Positions 1 through 7,691 of a stretch of 24,346 nucleotides of DNA are shown piece after piece. Under the pieces are notes generated by a model that worked only from the letters and a program-made list of their open reading frames with translations, was not told the origin of the DNA and searched no databases. The stretch is taken from the NCBI GenBank assembly GCA_000432915.1, contig HF995207.1, positions 1-24,346 of the forward strand, read 5' to 3'. Position 1 is the first letter of the stretch; each line of letters begins with the position of its first letter. The DNA comes from Firmicutes bacterium CAG:194 (GTDB lineage Bacteria; Bacillota; Clostridia; Lachnospirales; Lachnospiraceae). The position numbers and the translations under genes are program-made.

Positions 1-664
1 GGATATCCAACTTTTGAGTCTTAACACCGGAAATTGCCAGAATATGTGCGATCCCATTCCGCTGAAACAGCATACGGATATCACCATTCAGCGCACTTTT
101 CTCTCCCAGCACCATGGCTGATAAGATCCCCGCATTTTCTTCCTGCATATATGCCTTAAAAAATGCCTTCGCATCCTCCCGCAACCGAAAAAGTCCTTCC
201 GCCAGCCTGTCCGCTTCCCGGGAAACTTTTAAAAGTTCTGCATTTGTCAGCTGGAAATCATACCCCAGCGATGCATAATATGCTCTTGCATCAAACTGTC
301 CTTCATTTTCCGCATGTGCAAAATACATAACCCTGCCACAGACTACCACTCTGCTCCCCAAAGACGGTGCCTGTACAAGGCTTCCCTCCTGCAGATAACA
401 GACAGCTCCCATTTTTCTATTTGAATTTTTGTTGTTTGTATTGGAAGCATCCGCTGCGACCGCACCGGATAAGATCTGCACCTGCTGCAGATATAACAGC
501 AGGTGTCCGTTTTTTTCTTCTTTTTGCATCAGTCTGCCGCCAAGAGAAATCTGTTCTTTCTCCTTGGGAAGTGCTTCTGCCATTTTCTGCCCTGTCAGCT
601 GCACCAGAAACAAGCCGGTACACAACAGCAGGACTGCCACACAAAGTGGTCTTTTCAGCTGCAT
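1..664 (-). CDS. comEC: ComEC/Rec2 DNA-uptake channel protein, N-terminal part (cut by window edge)
   Basis: About 221 residues are visible. The ATG at 664 is the first in-frame start, since an in-frame TAA lies 9 nt upstream. A GGAG lies 14 nt before it, which is long spacing. The N-terminus is a short membrane segment (roughly residues 8-20). A soluble ComEC N-terminal domain (DUF4131-like) follows, with the typical GQFDARAYYASLGYDF stretch near its end. The ComEC signature then begins: MVLGEKSALN, LFQRNGIAHILAISG. In the family, ComEC forms the inner-membrane channel for single-stranded DNA. The gene is last in the comEA-regulator-kinase-GerMN cluster, 30 nt after the GerMN stop. Oddly, after AISG the reading is VKTQKLDI instead of the near-invariant LH and a hydrophobic helix. 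The gene may therefore be broken right at the window edge. The family call is firm; intactness is unknown. Confidence 0.88.
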   Translation of the reverse strand, partial: MQLKRPLCVAVLLLCTGLFLVQLTGQKMAEALPKEKEQISLGGRLMQKEEKNGHLLLYLQQVQILSGAVAADASNTNNKNSNRKMGAVCYLQEGSLVQAPSLGSRVVVCGRVMYFAHAENEGQFDARAYYASLGYDFQLTNAELLKVSREADRLAEGLFRLREDAKAFFKAYMQEENAGILSAMVLGEKSALNGDIRMLFQRNGIAHILAISGVKTQKLDI

Positions 665-694
665 GTCATTTTACTATACTCCAGACAGCATATA

Positions 695-1612
695 CTACTG
701 CTCTACCAACTCCAGATTCCGCTCAAACACTGTTGCAAGCGGAATACTTTCCTTGTAAGAAAGATCTGTCTCCCCATTGATAGAGATCTGTACTCTGTTG
801 ACATCCGACAGCTCTACTAGTGAATTAACAATAGAATAGATCGTAACATTGGCATCAACCTTATAGATCTGCGTCAGGAACTCTTTATCCAGATTGACAT
901 AGCATGTACCGTCACTGACCGTTACCGATACTACTTTTGTCGCCGGATTGATCGTCGGATACGCTTCTTCTCCATCCTGCACGCCTGTGATCAGCTGCTC
1001 CATGACAAGCTTATCGAGTGAAATGTTACTGCTATATACTACCTCACGCGTTACCGTTTTCAGCTTATCGCCATTTTCATTTGCAAAATAAAGCACCAGC
1101 GTTACCTTTTCTTCCGTATTGATCTCATTACCGGAATTATCAATGAACTGATCCGCTGTCATAACACCGACCGGAGCCCCCTGATTGTTCAGCAGTGCAG
1201 AACCGTCTACCAGAAATGATACATAATTGACATCCGGTATCTGTGTCAGCGTTCTGACGATCGCTGCCCTTGTCAGGATCTCTCCCGTCAGAGACTGCGC
1301 ATAATAGCCGACGCCGAAATTCAGATTTGCACTTTCATCCGCCACCGTACTGCTCTGCAGCTGGATTGATTCCGTGATCGCAGCCCTGTTTTCCGTATCT
1401 TCCGGCGTTTTTTCCAGTTCTTCTATCAGAACACCGAGCAGCTTTTCGGTATCAGTCTCCGTAGTTGTGATCTCACGGCTTGCTACTTTTGTTTCTTCTT
1501 TATTCACTTCATATATCTGATACACTGTCTCATCCGTTGCTTTCTGCTCTTTTCCGCATGCGGTAAGCACCAACATAAACATGATACACAGCCAGATCCC
1601 ATATTTCTTCAT
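695..1612 (-). CDS. Lipoprotein with two GerMN domains
   Basis: The 305-residue protein starts with a lipoprotein signal: MKKYG, a hydrophobic stretch, then LTAC with the lipid-accepting Cys at residue 19. It should be anchored on the outer face of the membrane. A linker rich in Glu and Thr follows. Two related alpha/beta modules come next (about residues 95-165 and 170-290). The second carries the GerMN pattern: a leu-rich helix, a TVSDGTCYVNLDKEF strand, then IYSIVNSLVEL and VQISINGE. GerM of Bacillus subtilis has two such domains and works in sporulation and germination. LpqB of Actinobacteria also has a GerMN domain and partners the MtrAB two-component system. The gene lies 39 nt after a histidine kinase and 30 nt before comEC, so an accessory sensing role for the kinase is my inference. 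Confidence 0.85.
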   Translation of the reverse strand: MKKYGIWLCIMFMLVLTACGKEQKATDETVYQIYEVNKEETKVASREITTTETDTEKLLGVLIEELEKTPEDTENRAAITESIQLQSSTVADESANLNFGVGYYAQSLTGEILTRAAIVRTLTQIPDVNYVSFLVDGSALLNNQGAPVGVMTADQFIDNSGNEINTEEKVTLVLYFANENGDKLKTVTREVVYSSNISLDKLVMEQLITGVQDGEEAYPTINPATKVVSVTVSDGTCYVNLDKEFLTQIYKVDANVTIYSIVNSLVELSDVNRVQISINGETDLSYKESIPLATVFERNLELVEQ

Positions 1613-1651
1613 ATGACTTTCCTGCCTCTTTATGTCAATCAGAAACCATTG

Positions 1652-3145
1652 TTACTTGGATACATAAATGATCGGTATCTTGACGGTGAAAACAGTTCCC
1701 TGTCCTTCTTCACTGTCTATTTTGATAGAACCTCTGTGCAGAAGGATCGCATTTCTTGCAATCGCAAGTCCCAGACCGGTTCCGCCGATCTCTCTGGAAT
1801 GAGATTTATCCACACGGTAAAATCTTTCAAAAATATGCTCCTGCGCTTCCTCCGGGATACCGATTCCATTATCCTCTACCATGATCGTTGCAAACTGATG
1901 ATCCGCATCCAAGGAAACCTTGACATATCCATACTCTTTATTGTACTTGATCGCATTTTCCACCAGATTGGAGATTGCAAGCGTCAGCTTCACTTCATCG
2001 ATCTCTGCAAAGACCTCCCGTGCGCTTTCATACAAAACATCGATATTACGCTGCTTTGCGATCGGACGCAGACGTTTTAAGATCAATTCGATCAGTTCAT
2101 TCAGATTCCGGTTTTCAATATTCAGATTTGCAGATGTCTTATCCATTTTCACTAGAGAAAGCAGATCCGTAATGATCTTATTTTCTCTTTCGATCTCTTC
2201 TGCAATATCGGTCATAAATTCCTTATACAGTTCAATCGGAACATCCTCCTGTGAAATCAGTGAATCTGCAAGAACTTTCATTGATGTGATCGGTGTTTTC
2301 AGTTCATGGGACACGTTAGATACAAATTCCTGCCTGGATTCATCCAAAGTCCTCATTCTGCCAAGCAGTTCATTAAATGCATTCACGATATGTTCTGTTT
2401 CCACATAATCCGGTACGCTGATCTGCTCCGTATTAAATCCGTCATTGATCTCCCGGATTGCCGAAGTGACACGATCAAACGGTCTGACCAGAATATGTGA
2501 CAGAAGCCACGCAATACCAATCAGAAGAATCATCGCCGTAAACTGCAGGATTGTTGCCTGATTCCGCAATAGCTCTACATTCGTTGCAATATTGTCTGTG
2601 GAAACACTTGTCAGCATAACACCCTTTACCTGACTTTTCTGCTGCTCACCGTCCACTGTCTTCTGCCCGCCAGCTGTTTCCTTCGGTGTATTATCCACGA
2701 TCGGTGTCGTCACTTCGATATATTTATTTTTTGCATCATAATTGGAAGATGTCTGCCCTTTCATGCAAAGCATGACCTCTTCTGAAACGATCGTCTTTCC
2801 TTCACTGATTCCATAGGTATCTTTTATGATATTACAGTTTTGATCGATGATAATGACACGCCCGTCATACAGATCGGACAGCATAGACAGCTCCGCATTT
2901 ACAACCTCTGAGCTTGTATCACTCAGATAGTTATATGTGATCAGGTGATTTGCCAGGATCTTAAACTGATTCTGGACATCTGTAGTCCGGACACTGACTG
3001 CCCGCTTTTCGTAATTTTGTAAAATAGCGTTTCTCAGTACCATAGTCGGTATGATACCGACTGCCAGAATAATGATAAAGATCCGTACTTTCAGGCTCCG
3101 CAAGAACTGGAGCCTGTCCTTTACTTTAGAAAACAACAGTTTCAA
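1652..3145 (-). CDS. Membrane sensor histidine kinase (PhoR/WalK class)
   Basis: The 497-residue protein has a membrane helix at about 20-36, an extracytoplasmic sensor region 40-198 and a second helix 199-219. A HAMP-like segment spans 220-270. The HisKA motif FVSNVSHELKTPITSMK carries the phosphorylated His at residue 280. The ATPase domain shows the N box (LVENAIKYN), G1 (DNGIGIPEEA), the F box (FERFYRVDKSHSR) and G2 (GGTGLGLAI). All catalytic boxes look intact. The sensor region looks like a PAS/Cache fold and contains a polar Gly/Gln/Thr-rich loop (about 152-172). The start lies 10 nt after the response regulator stop. The partner is the OmpR-type regulator upstream in the same transcript. 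The signal is unknown; envelope stress or cell-wall state would fit WalK/PhoR relatives and the GerMN lipoprotein that follows. Confidence 0.93.
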   Translation of the reverse strand: MKLLFSKVKDRLQFLRSLKVRIFIIILAVGIIPTMVLRNAILQNYEKRAVSVRTTDVQNQFKILANHLITYNYLSDTSSEVVNAELSMLSDLYDGRVIIIDQNCNIIKDTYGISEGKTIVSEEVMLCMKGQTSSNYDAKNKYIEVTTPIVDNTPKETAGGQKTVDGEQQKSQVKGVMLTSVSTDNIATNVELLRNQATILQFTAMILLIGIAWLLSHILVRPFDRVTSAIREINDGFNTEQISVPDYVETEHIVNAFNELLGRMRTLDESRQEFVSNVSHELKTPITSMKVLADSLISQEDVPIELYKEFMTDIAEEIERENKIITDLLSLVKMDKTSANLNIENRNLNELIELILKRLRPIAKQRNIDVLYESAREVFAEIDEVKLTLAISNLVENAIKYNKEYGYVKVSLDADHQFATIMVEDNGIGIPEEAQEHIFERFYRVDKSHSREIGGTGLGLAIARNAILLHRGSIKIDSEEGQGTVFTVKIPIIYVSK

Positions 3146-3155
3146 TGTTCATTCC

Positions 3156-3845
3156 TCATCCTTTAAAATAGTAGCCAACACCCCATTTGGTATGCACATA
3201 TTTCGGTTCGCTGGAATTTGTCTCTACTTTCTCACGCAGACGACGGATATGTACATCCACCGTTCTTGCATCGCCCGGATAATCTGCCCCCCAGACCATT
3301 GTAAGCAGCTTCTCCCTGCTGTATACCTGATTTGGGTGAGTTACCAGAAGCTCCAGTACGTCAAACTCTTTGGCTGTCAGATTGATTTCTCTTCCTTCTA
3401 TATACACTCTTCTGTTGTCGCGCTCAATAGTCATATCGCCTGCCTGGATCCTACCGGCTGTATCGGCTTTCTTTTCCTGTTTGGCAGTTCTGCGGATGAT
3501 GGCTTTGATCCTTGCCTTGACCTCAAGAATATTGAAAGGCTTTGTAATATAGTCATCTGCACCATATTCCAGTCCCAGGATCTTATCCATATCATCACCC
3601 TTGGCAGTCAGCATGATGATCGGTACATTGGAAAATTCCCTGATCTGCTGACAGACCTCAAAGCCGGAAAGCTTCGGAAGCATGATATCCAGCAGAATTA
3701 TATCAAACTGCTGCTCTCTGGCAAAGGTAAGTGCTTCTTCTCCGTCATAAGCACAGGTCACTTCCATGCCATCCTGCTCTAAACTGAACCGGATTCCTTT
3801 TACGATCAGTTTTTCATCATCCACAACCAACACTCTGTTTGCCAT
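3156..3845 (-). CDS. OmpR/PhoB-family response regulator
   Basis: The protein is a two-domain regulator of about 229 residues. The receiver domain has the acidic pair in VLVVDDEK, the phosphoacceptor Asp53 (IILLDIMLP), Thr80 and the conserved Lys102 (YITKPF). The winged-helix DNA-binding domain follows, with LTAKEFDVLELL, SREKLLTMVWG, RTVDVHIRRLREK and the terminal wing GVGYYF. I chose the ATG at 3845 because GGAG ends 6 nt upstream and the family usually begins MANRxLVVDDE. An ATG at 3848 and a GTG at 3866 are also in frame; the GTG overlaps the comEA stop by one base. It should be phosphorylated by the adjacent kinase and bind direct repeats at its promoters. Targets are not visible. The class resembles WalR and PhoB, but sequence alone does not separate them, so no symbol is given. 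Confidence 0.93.
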   Translation of the reverse strand: MANRVLVVDDEKLIVKGIRFSLEQDGMEVTCAYDGEEALTFAREQQFDIILLDIMLPKLSGFEVCQQIREFSNVPIIMLTAKGDDMDKILGLEYGADDYITKPFNILEVKARIKAIIRRTAKQEKKADTAGRIQAGDMTIERDNRRVYIEGREINLTAKEFDVLELLVTHPNQVYSREKLLTMVWGADYPGDARTVDVHIRRLREKVETNSSEPKYVHTKWGVGYYFKG

Positions 3846-3865
3846 CATATTCTCCCATTCACACA

Positions 3866-4552
3866 CTATTGCGTTATTTTAATTTTATCTTTTATCTTCG
3901 TGTATAAGCCATCCTTGATCCCGGATACCTGCTTGATCTCCTCCACAGTCTGAAAGCTGCCATGCTCCTGTCTGTATGCAAGGATACTTTCCGCTCTTGC
4001 CTGTCCTACACCCGGCAGCGTACATAATTCCGCCACATCAGCCGTATTGATATCCACAAGTCCATCATCTGCCTGCTCAGCAGACGTCTCCGTTTCCTCT
4101 GCCCGGGCGAGTTCCCATTCCTCCTGCGTACAGATCCTTATCATCTGTCCGTCCTCTACGGGAAGTGCCTGATTGACTGCCTCCGGCTCTGCATCCTCTG
4201 TCATACCGCCTGCCAGCTCCACCACATCAAAAATACGGGCATCGTCCTGCACCTTGTAAACACCGGGATATTTTACCGCACCATTGATCTGGACATAAAT
4301 CTCTTTTCCAGTATCAGCTGCTTTCTCCGTCCGGTCAGCTGTGGCATCCGCCGGTTCTTCTGCCTGCACCAGGGACTCCTTCGCAGATTGATCTGCTCCG
4401 CCCTGTCCATCGCCTGACTCCTGCATGACCTTTGTCTGCTCCCCGCCTTCCAGTTCATATGTATACCGCCCATTGGAACAGGCAGAAAGAAAGAAGGCTG
4501 TAAACAGGCAGCCCAGCATGATCATGGTACATTTCATTCTTTTTGTATGCAT
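3866..4552 (-). CDS. comEA: ComEA-type DNA-binding protein, predicted lipoprotein
   Basis: The 228-residue protein has a lipoprotein signal (FFLSAC, Cys25) and a low-complexity acidic and Ala-rich linker (30-83). An SLBB domain follows (about 84-140, IYVQINGAVKYPGVY with ELAGG). A C-terminal helix-hairpin-helix pair follows (about 165-228, VDINTADVAELCTLPGVGQ, AESILAYRQEHGSF, IKQVSGI). In the family, ComEA is the surface receptor that binds double-stranded DNA and passes it to ComEC. Domain order and length fit Gram-positive ComEA. The anchor is normally an N-terminal transmembrane helix; here a lipobox replaces it. It is first in the cluster, with AAAGGAG 8 nt before the ATG and a sigma-A-like promoter upstream. 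The response regulator begins at or just after its stop. Confidence 0.92.
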   Translation of the reverse strand: MHTKRMKCTMIMLGCLFTAFFLSACSNGRYTYELEGGEQTKVMQESGDGQGGADQSAKESLVQAEEPADATADRTEKAADTGKEIYVQINGAVKYPGVYKVQDDARIFDVVELAGGMTEDAEPEAVNQALPVEDGQMIRICTQEEWELARAEETETSAEQADDGLVDINTADVAELCTLPGVGQARAESILAYRQEHGSFQTVEEIKQVSGIKDGLYTKIKDKIKITQ

Positions 4553-4563
4553 AACATAGTCTC

Positions 4564-4578
4564 CTTTATCTGATAAAG
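4564..4578. promoter_or_regulatory. Perfect 7-bp dyad overlapping the comEA ribosome binding site
   Basis: CTTTATC and GATAAAG form a 15-bp dyad with one central base. On the transcribed strand its last bases are the AAAG of the AAAGGAG Shine-Dalgarno sequence. It could be an operator or a small RNA hairpin that hides the ribosome site. Its function is inferred only from position. Confidence 0.4.
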
Positions 4579-4605
4579 AAGCCCCTCTATGTCAATCGCA
4601 CTTTC

Positions 4606-4634
4606 ATTGTATGCTAAAAAAACGCGGATAGCAA
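4606..4634 (-). promoter_or_regulatory. Candidate sigma-A promoter of the comEA cluster
   Basis: Reading the minus strand, TTGCTA (4634-4629), a 17-nt spacer and TACAAT (4611-4606) match the vegetative consensus at 4/6 and 5/6. The start of transcription would fall near 4599, about 47 nt before the comEA ATG. It could drive all five genes through comEC, since the gaps between them are at most 39 nt. Confidence 0.5.
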
Positions 4635-4646
4635 GCAGATTTTATA

Positions 4647-5075
4647 TCACATTTTAAAAACAATAACGCCGATGACCGCCACTGCCATTCCCACCAGTTT
4701 TCTGACAGAAAACGGCTCCTTTTCGACACCGAACATCCCCAGAAGTTCGATCAGATAGGCACTGATCAGCTGCGCGATCACGATAAACATGACCGCCTTT
4801 GCAGGTCCCAGCTTTCCCATGCTGACAACGACCGTATAGGTGATAAACGCACCGATTACACCGCCGAGCAGCAGGTAAGAAGGCTTTGCCGCAAGTACCT
4901 TCAGCGGATTGCTCCGATCCGTAAAAAGCCATGCCAGAACACAGACCAAGAGTGCTGTAAGCTGTACAAAAGCGGATGTTGTCCACAAAGAAGACTGTTT
5001 TGTCACCTGTGTGTTGAAAACACCCTGTACACTCATCAGAATTCCCGATAATACTGCAATAAAAAAACCAACCAC
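4647..5075 (-). CDS. Small DMT-superfamily membrane protein (YdcZ/DUF606 type)
   Basis: The 142-residue, very hydrophobic protein has about five predicted membrane helices. The opening GFFIAVLSGILMSVQGVFN, the middle LLGGVIGAFITY and the end GMAVAVIGVIVF are the pattern of the YdcZ (DUF606) family. It starts with GTG, 9 nt after a strong AGGAGG. Members belong to the drug/metabolite transporter superfamily and often occur as single five-helix units or fused pairs; here there is only one unit. The gene sits 62 nt after the solute-binding protein stop and 94 nt before comEA, on the same strand as both. It may be read through from the arginine operon, because no clear terminator separates them. 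The substrate is unknown. Confidence 0.85.
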   Translation of the reverse strand: MVGFFIAVLSGILMSVQGVFNTQVTKQSSLWTTSAFVQLTALLVCVLAWLFTDRSNPLKVLAAKPSYLLLGGVIGAFITYTVVVSMGKLGPAKAVMFIVIAQLISAYLIELLGMFGVEKEPFSVRKLVGMAVAVIGVIVFKM

Positions 5076-5137
5076 CGTATAAGACCTCCTGTTTATCTAT
5101 ATCTTATCCCGTTGATCGGTTTTTATTCCTTCTTTTA

Positions 5138-6490
5138 TTATTTCTGCAGCTGTACATCCATCTGTTCCTGCAAAGACTGCAATGCCTGATCCGCATCTTC
5201 ACCTTCCCAGATACCTGTCAGTGTCCGTTCCAGCTGTACCCAGAAATTGCTCACCTGCATGATCTTTGGCAGGCTGACACTTTTTTCGTATGCCTGCATG
5301 GCAAGCGCCGGCTTATCGTTTTCATAGCTGACATTTTTATGGGCGGTCAGTTTTCCTGTTCTGTCATAAAAATCCGCACCGATCGTCCCGGTCAGATAAG
5401 ATGCAAAAGCATTGGCATCTTCCTTGTGATGCCCGTAGCCGTTGACGATCACACCGTTTGTCACGGAAAGTCCACGGCTTTTCAAGTCTGCGGAAACATC
5501 AGGCAGCATTGCCATTCCGTATTCTCCCTGCAGACTGCCATCTGCCTTTGCCGCTTCCAGTCTTGCAATCGCATCTGTGGTCACAACCGTAAATAATGTC
5601 CTGCCATCTATAAATTCCTGCAATACCGTATCATAATCTGCTTCCTTTGCCTCAATGGAAAAGAACTGGTTCAGGCTCTGATACATCTGCAGGCAGGCTG
5701 TTGTATTCTCATTATGAATATTGCAGATGGATGCATCATCCCCATTTTCTCCGCCGATATCCATATAATTACCGGCAAAGAAATAATTATAGAAAATATC
5801 CGATACATCCCATTTTAAAATAGATTCCACGCCATCCGGTGCATCGTAAGCATCTGCAAGGTTCAAAATGTCATCTACCGTTTTAGGAATCAAGTCGCTT
5901 CCGCCGGTGATCTCGATCCCAACCTCTTCTCCCGCTTCCTGCTGGGACTTAAGTGCTTCGATTTTATTTGCCGCCATCTCGTCCAGATAAGTCTGATTAT
6001 ATAACAAGAGAGAAGTTTCATAGTAAAATGGATAAGCAAGCAGCTTGTCCTGATAAGTTACTGCATGCAGTGCTGCCTGCGGGAAGTTTTCCTCTGTCAC
6101 GATCTGCTCCGGATCTGTGATCTCATCTGCCAGTCCTGCCAGATATACCTTTTCCAGACTGTCATTACTGATCAGACACAGATCGGGCATTGCCTGCTCC
6201 TGCATCGTTGCCTGATTGATGCTCTCCACATATTCGACTGCGGATACGAGCGTTGGCACGATCCTGATATTGTCATGCGCTTCCATGTAAGAAAGTGCCA
6301 TACTGTTCATATAATCTGTCAGTGCTTCATCCGTATACCAGACATAAAGCGTCTCCTTCTGCATCCCTGTGCCAATCGACGGCTGATTGCTGCCCTGAGA
6401 CGGCTGCAGATCCTGCACGCCCCTCAGCCAGACGAAAAACACCAGAAGAAACACCAGTATCACAGAATAGATTCTACCTCTGATTTTCAT
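5138..6490 (-). CDS. Extracellular solute-binding protein, family 1-like, without adjacent permease
   Basis: The 450-residue protein has one N-terminal hydrophobic helix (about 8-22), then a periplasmic-binding-protein fold typical of carbohydrate ABC systems. Recognisable parts are LYVWYTDEALTDYM, the PDLCLISND segment, a FIDGRTLFTVVTTDAI helix-strand and late tryptophans (NFWVQLERTLTGIW). No lipobox Cys follows the helix, so it is probably held by an uncleaved signal anchor or secreted. It starts 3 nt after the argD stop, with GGAG 6 nt upstream, so translation is likely coupled to argD. No ABC permease or ATPase is in the window. The substrate is unknown; the arginine-operon position does not prove amino-acid binding, and the sequence looks more like the sugar-binding class. 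Confidence 0.82.
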   Translation of the reverse strand: MKIRGRIYSVILVFLLVFFVWLRGVQDLQPSQGSNQPSIGTGMQKETLYVWYTDEALTDYMNSMALSYMEAHDNIRIVPTLVSAVEYVESINQATMQEQAMPDLCLISNDSLEKVYLAGLADEITDPEQIVTEENFPQAALHAVTYQDKLLAYPFYYETSLLLYNQTYLDEMAANKIEALKSQQEAGEEVGIEITGGSDLIPKTVDDILNLADAYDAPDGVESILKWDVSDIFYNYFFAGNYMDIGGENGDDASICNIHNENTTACLQMYQSLNQFFSIEAKEADYDTVLQEFIDGRTLFTVVTTDAIARLEAAKADGSLQGEYGMAMLPDVSADLKSRGLSVTNGVIVNGYGHHKEDANAFASYLTGTIGADFYDRTGKLTAHKNVSYENDKPALAMQAYEKSVSLPKIMQVSNFWVQLERTLTGIWEGEDADQALQSLQEQMDVQLQK

Positions 6491-6493
6491 GCG

Positions 6494-7690
6494 TTACTCC
6501 AATTCCTTCAGACATGTATCCAGTATCTGTATCATGTCATCTACATCTTTTTCCGAAATAACAAGAGGTGGTACAAAACGGATGATCTGTGTTCCTGCAT
6601 TGATCAGGACAAGTCCCATTTCCAGTGCTTTGTTGATCACCGGTGCAACCGGCTTGTCAAATACAAGTCCCTGCATCAGTCCGACACCTCTGTGCGCTAT
6701 AATACTATCATACTTCTCTGTCAGTTTGTCCAGTTCTTTCCATAAATAAGCACCGACCTTCCGGACATTATCAAGTACCTTTTCCTCTTCAAACAGATCA
6801 ATCACCTTGCTGATCGCCGCACAGGCAAACGGATTACCGCCATAGGTTGTACCGTGATCGCCCGCTACAAGGGATGCGGCACCGACCTTTTCCGTCATCA
6901 GAAAGGCGCCAACCGGAACACCGCAGCCCAGTGCTTTTGCTGTTGTCATGACATCCGGCTTCACACCGTATCTCTGCCATGCAAACATTTCACCTGTTCT
7001 GCCCATGCCACACTGGATCTCATCCAAAATAAGCAGGATATCTTTTTCATCGCAAAGTGCACGTACCTGCTTCATAAATTCTTCTGTAGCAGGGAAGATA
7101 CCACCCTCGCCCTGTACGGTTTCAAACAGGATCGCACAGGTTTTGTCCGTTACCTGCGCAAGCACACTGTTAAAATCATTCAGCTCGGCAAACCTGATAT
7201 TGCCGATCATCGGTTCAAATGCTTCTCTGTAATGCGGATTACCCGTCACGGAAAGTGCCCCCATCGTTCTGCCATGGAATGAATGATTCATGGCAATGAT
7301 CTCATGATCTGTCTTTCCATCTTTCAGATACGCATATTTTCTGGCTGTCTTAATAGCCCCTTCAATGGATTCCGCACCGCTGTTTGTAAAGAAAACACGA
7401 TCCATACCGGAAATCTTTTTCAGCTTTCTGGCCGCTTCTATTGCCGGTACATTATAATAGTAGTTGGAAGTATGCAGGATCTTGTCGATCTGTGCTTTTA
7501 AGGCATCATTATATGCCTTGTTATTATATCCAAGGGCAAACACGGCAATTCCTGCCACGAAATCCAGATATTCTTTTCCTTCGATATCATACAATTTTAC
7601 GCCGTCTCCATGATCGAATACGACCTGATACCGGTTATAAGTATGCAGCAGATCCTTCTCTGCTTCTTCAATATATTCCTGCATATTCAT
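6494..7690 (-). CDS. argD: Acetylornithine aminotransferase
   Basis: This class-III PLP aminotransferase converts N-acetylglutamate semialdehyde to N-acetylornithine, using glutamate as amino donor. Visible landmarks, numbered from the chosen start, are FTNSGAESIEGAIK (100-113), the NHSFHGRT loop (135-141), the cofactor Asp223 in LILDEIQCGMGRTG and the Schiff-base Lys252 in MTTAKALGCGVP. The length of 398 residues is normal. I place the start at the ATG at 7690, one base after the argB TAA, because AAGGAG ends 9 nt upstream. An upstream in-frame ATG at 7708 would overlap argB and has poor ribosome-site spacing. It is the fourth gene of the argC operon. Some ArgD enzymes also act on succinyldiaminopimelate in lysine synthesis, which cannot be excluded. 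Confidence 0.96.
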   Translation of the reverse strand: MNMQEYIEEAEKDLLHTYNRYQVVFDHGDGVKLYDIEGKEYLDFVAGIAVFALGYNNKAYNDALKAQIDKILHTSNYYYNVPAIEAARKLKKISGMDRVFFTNSGAESIEGAIKTARKYAYLKDGKTDHEIIAMNHSFHGRTMGALSVTGNPHYREAFEPMIGNIRFAELNDFNSVLAQVTDKTCAILFETVQGEGGIFPATEEFMKQVRALCDEKDILLILDEIQCGMGRTGEMFAWQRYGVKPDVMTTAKALGCGVPVGAFLMTEKVGAASLVAGDHGTTYGGNPFACAAISKVIDLFEEEKVLDNVRKVGAYLWKELDKLTEKYDSIIAHRGVGLMQGLVFDKPVAPVINKALEMGLVLINAGTQIIRFVPPLVISEKDVDDMIQILDTCLKELE

Positions 7691-7691
7691 A

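Noticed and set aside
3051..3782. Long plus-strand ORF opposite the response regulator
   Set aside because: It is the complement of two genes with full domain signatures, and has no ribosome site or recognisable protein features.
1652..3845. Naming the two-component pair walRK
   Set aside because: Domain order fits, but the YycH, YycI and YycJ neighbours are absent and PhoBR-type systems look the same at this level.
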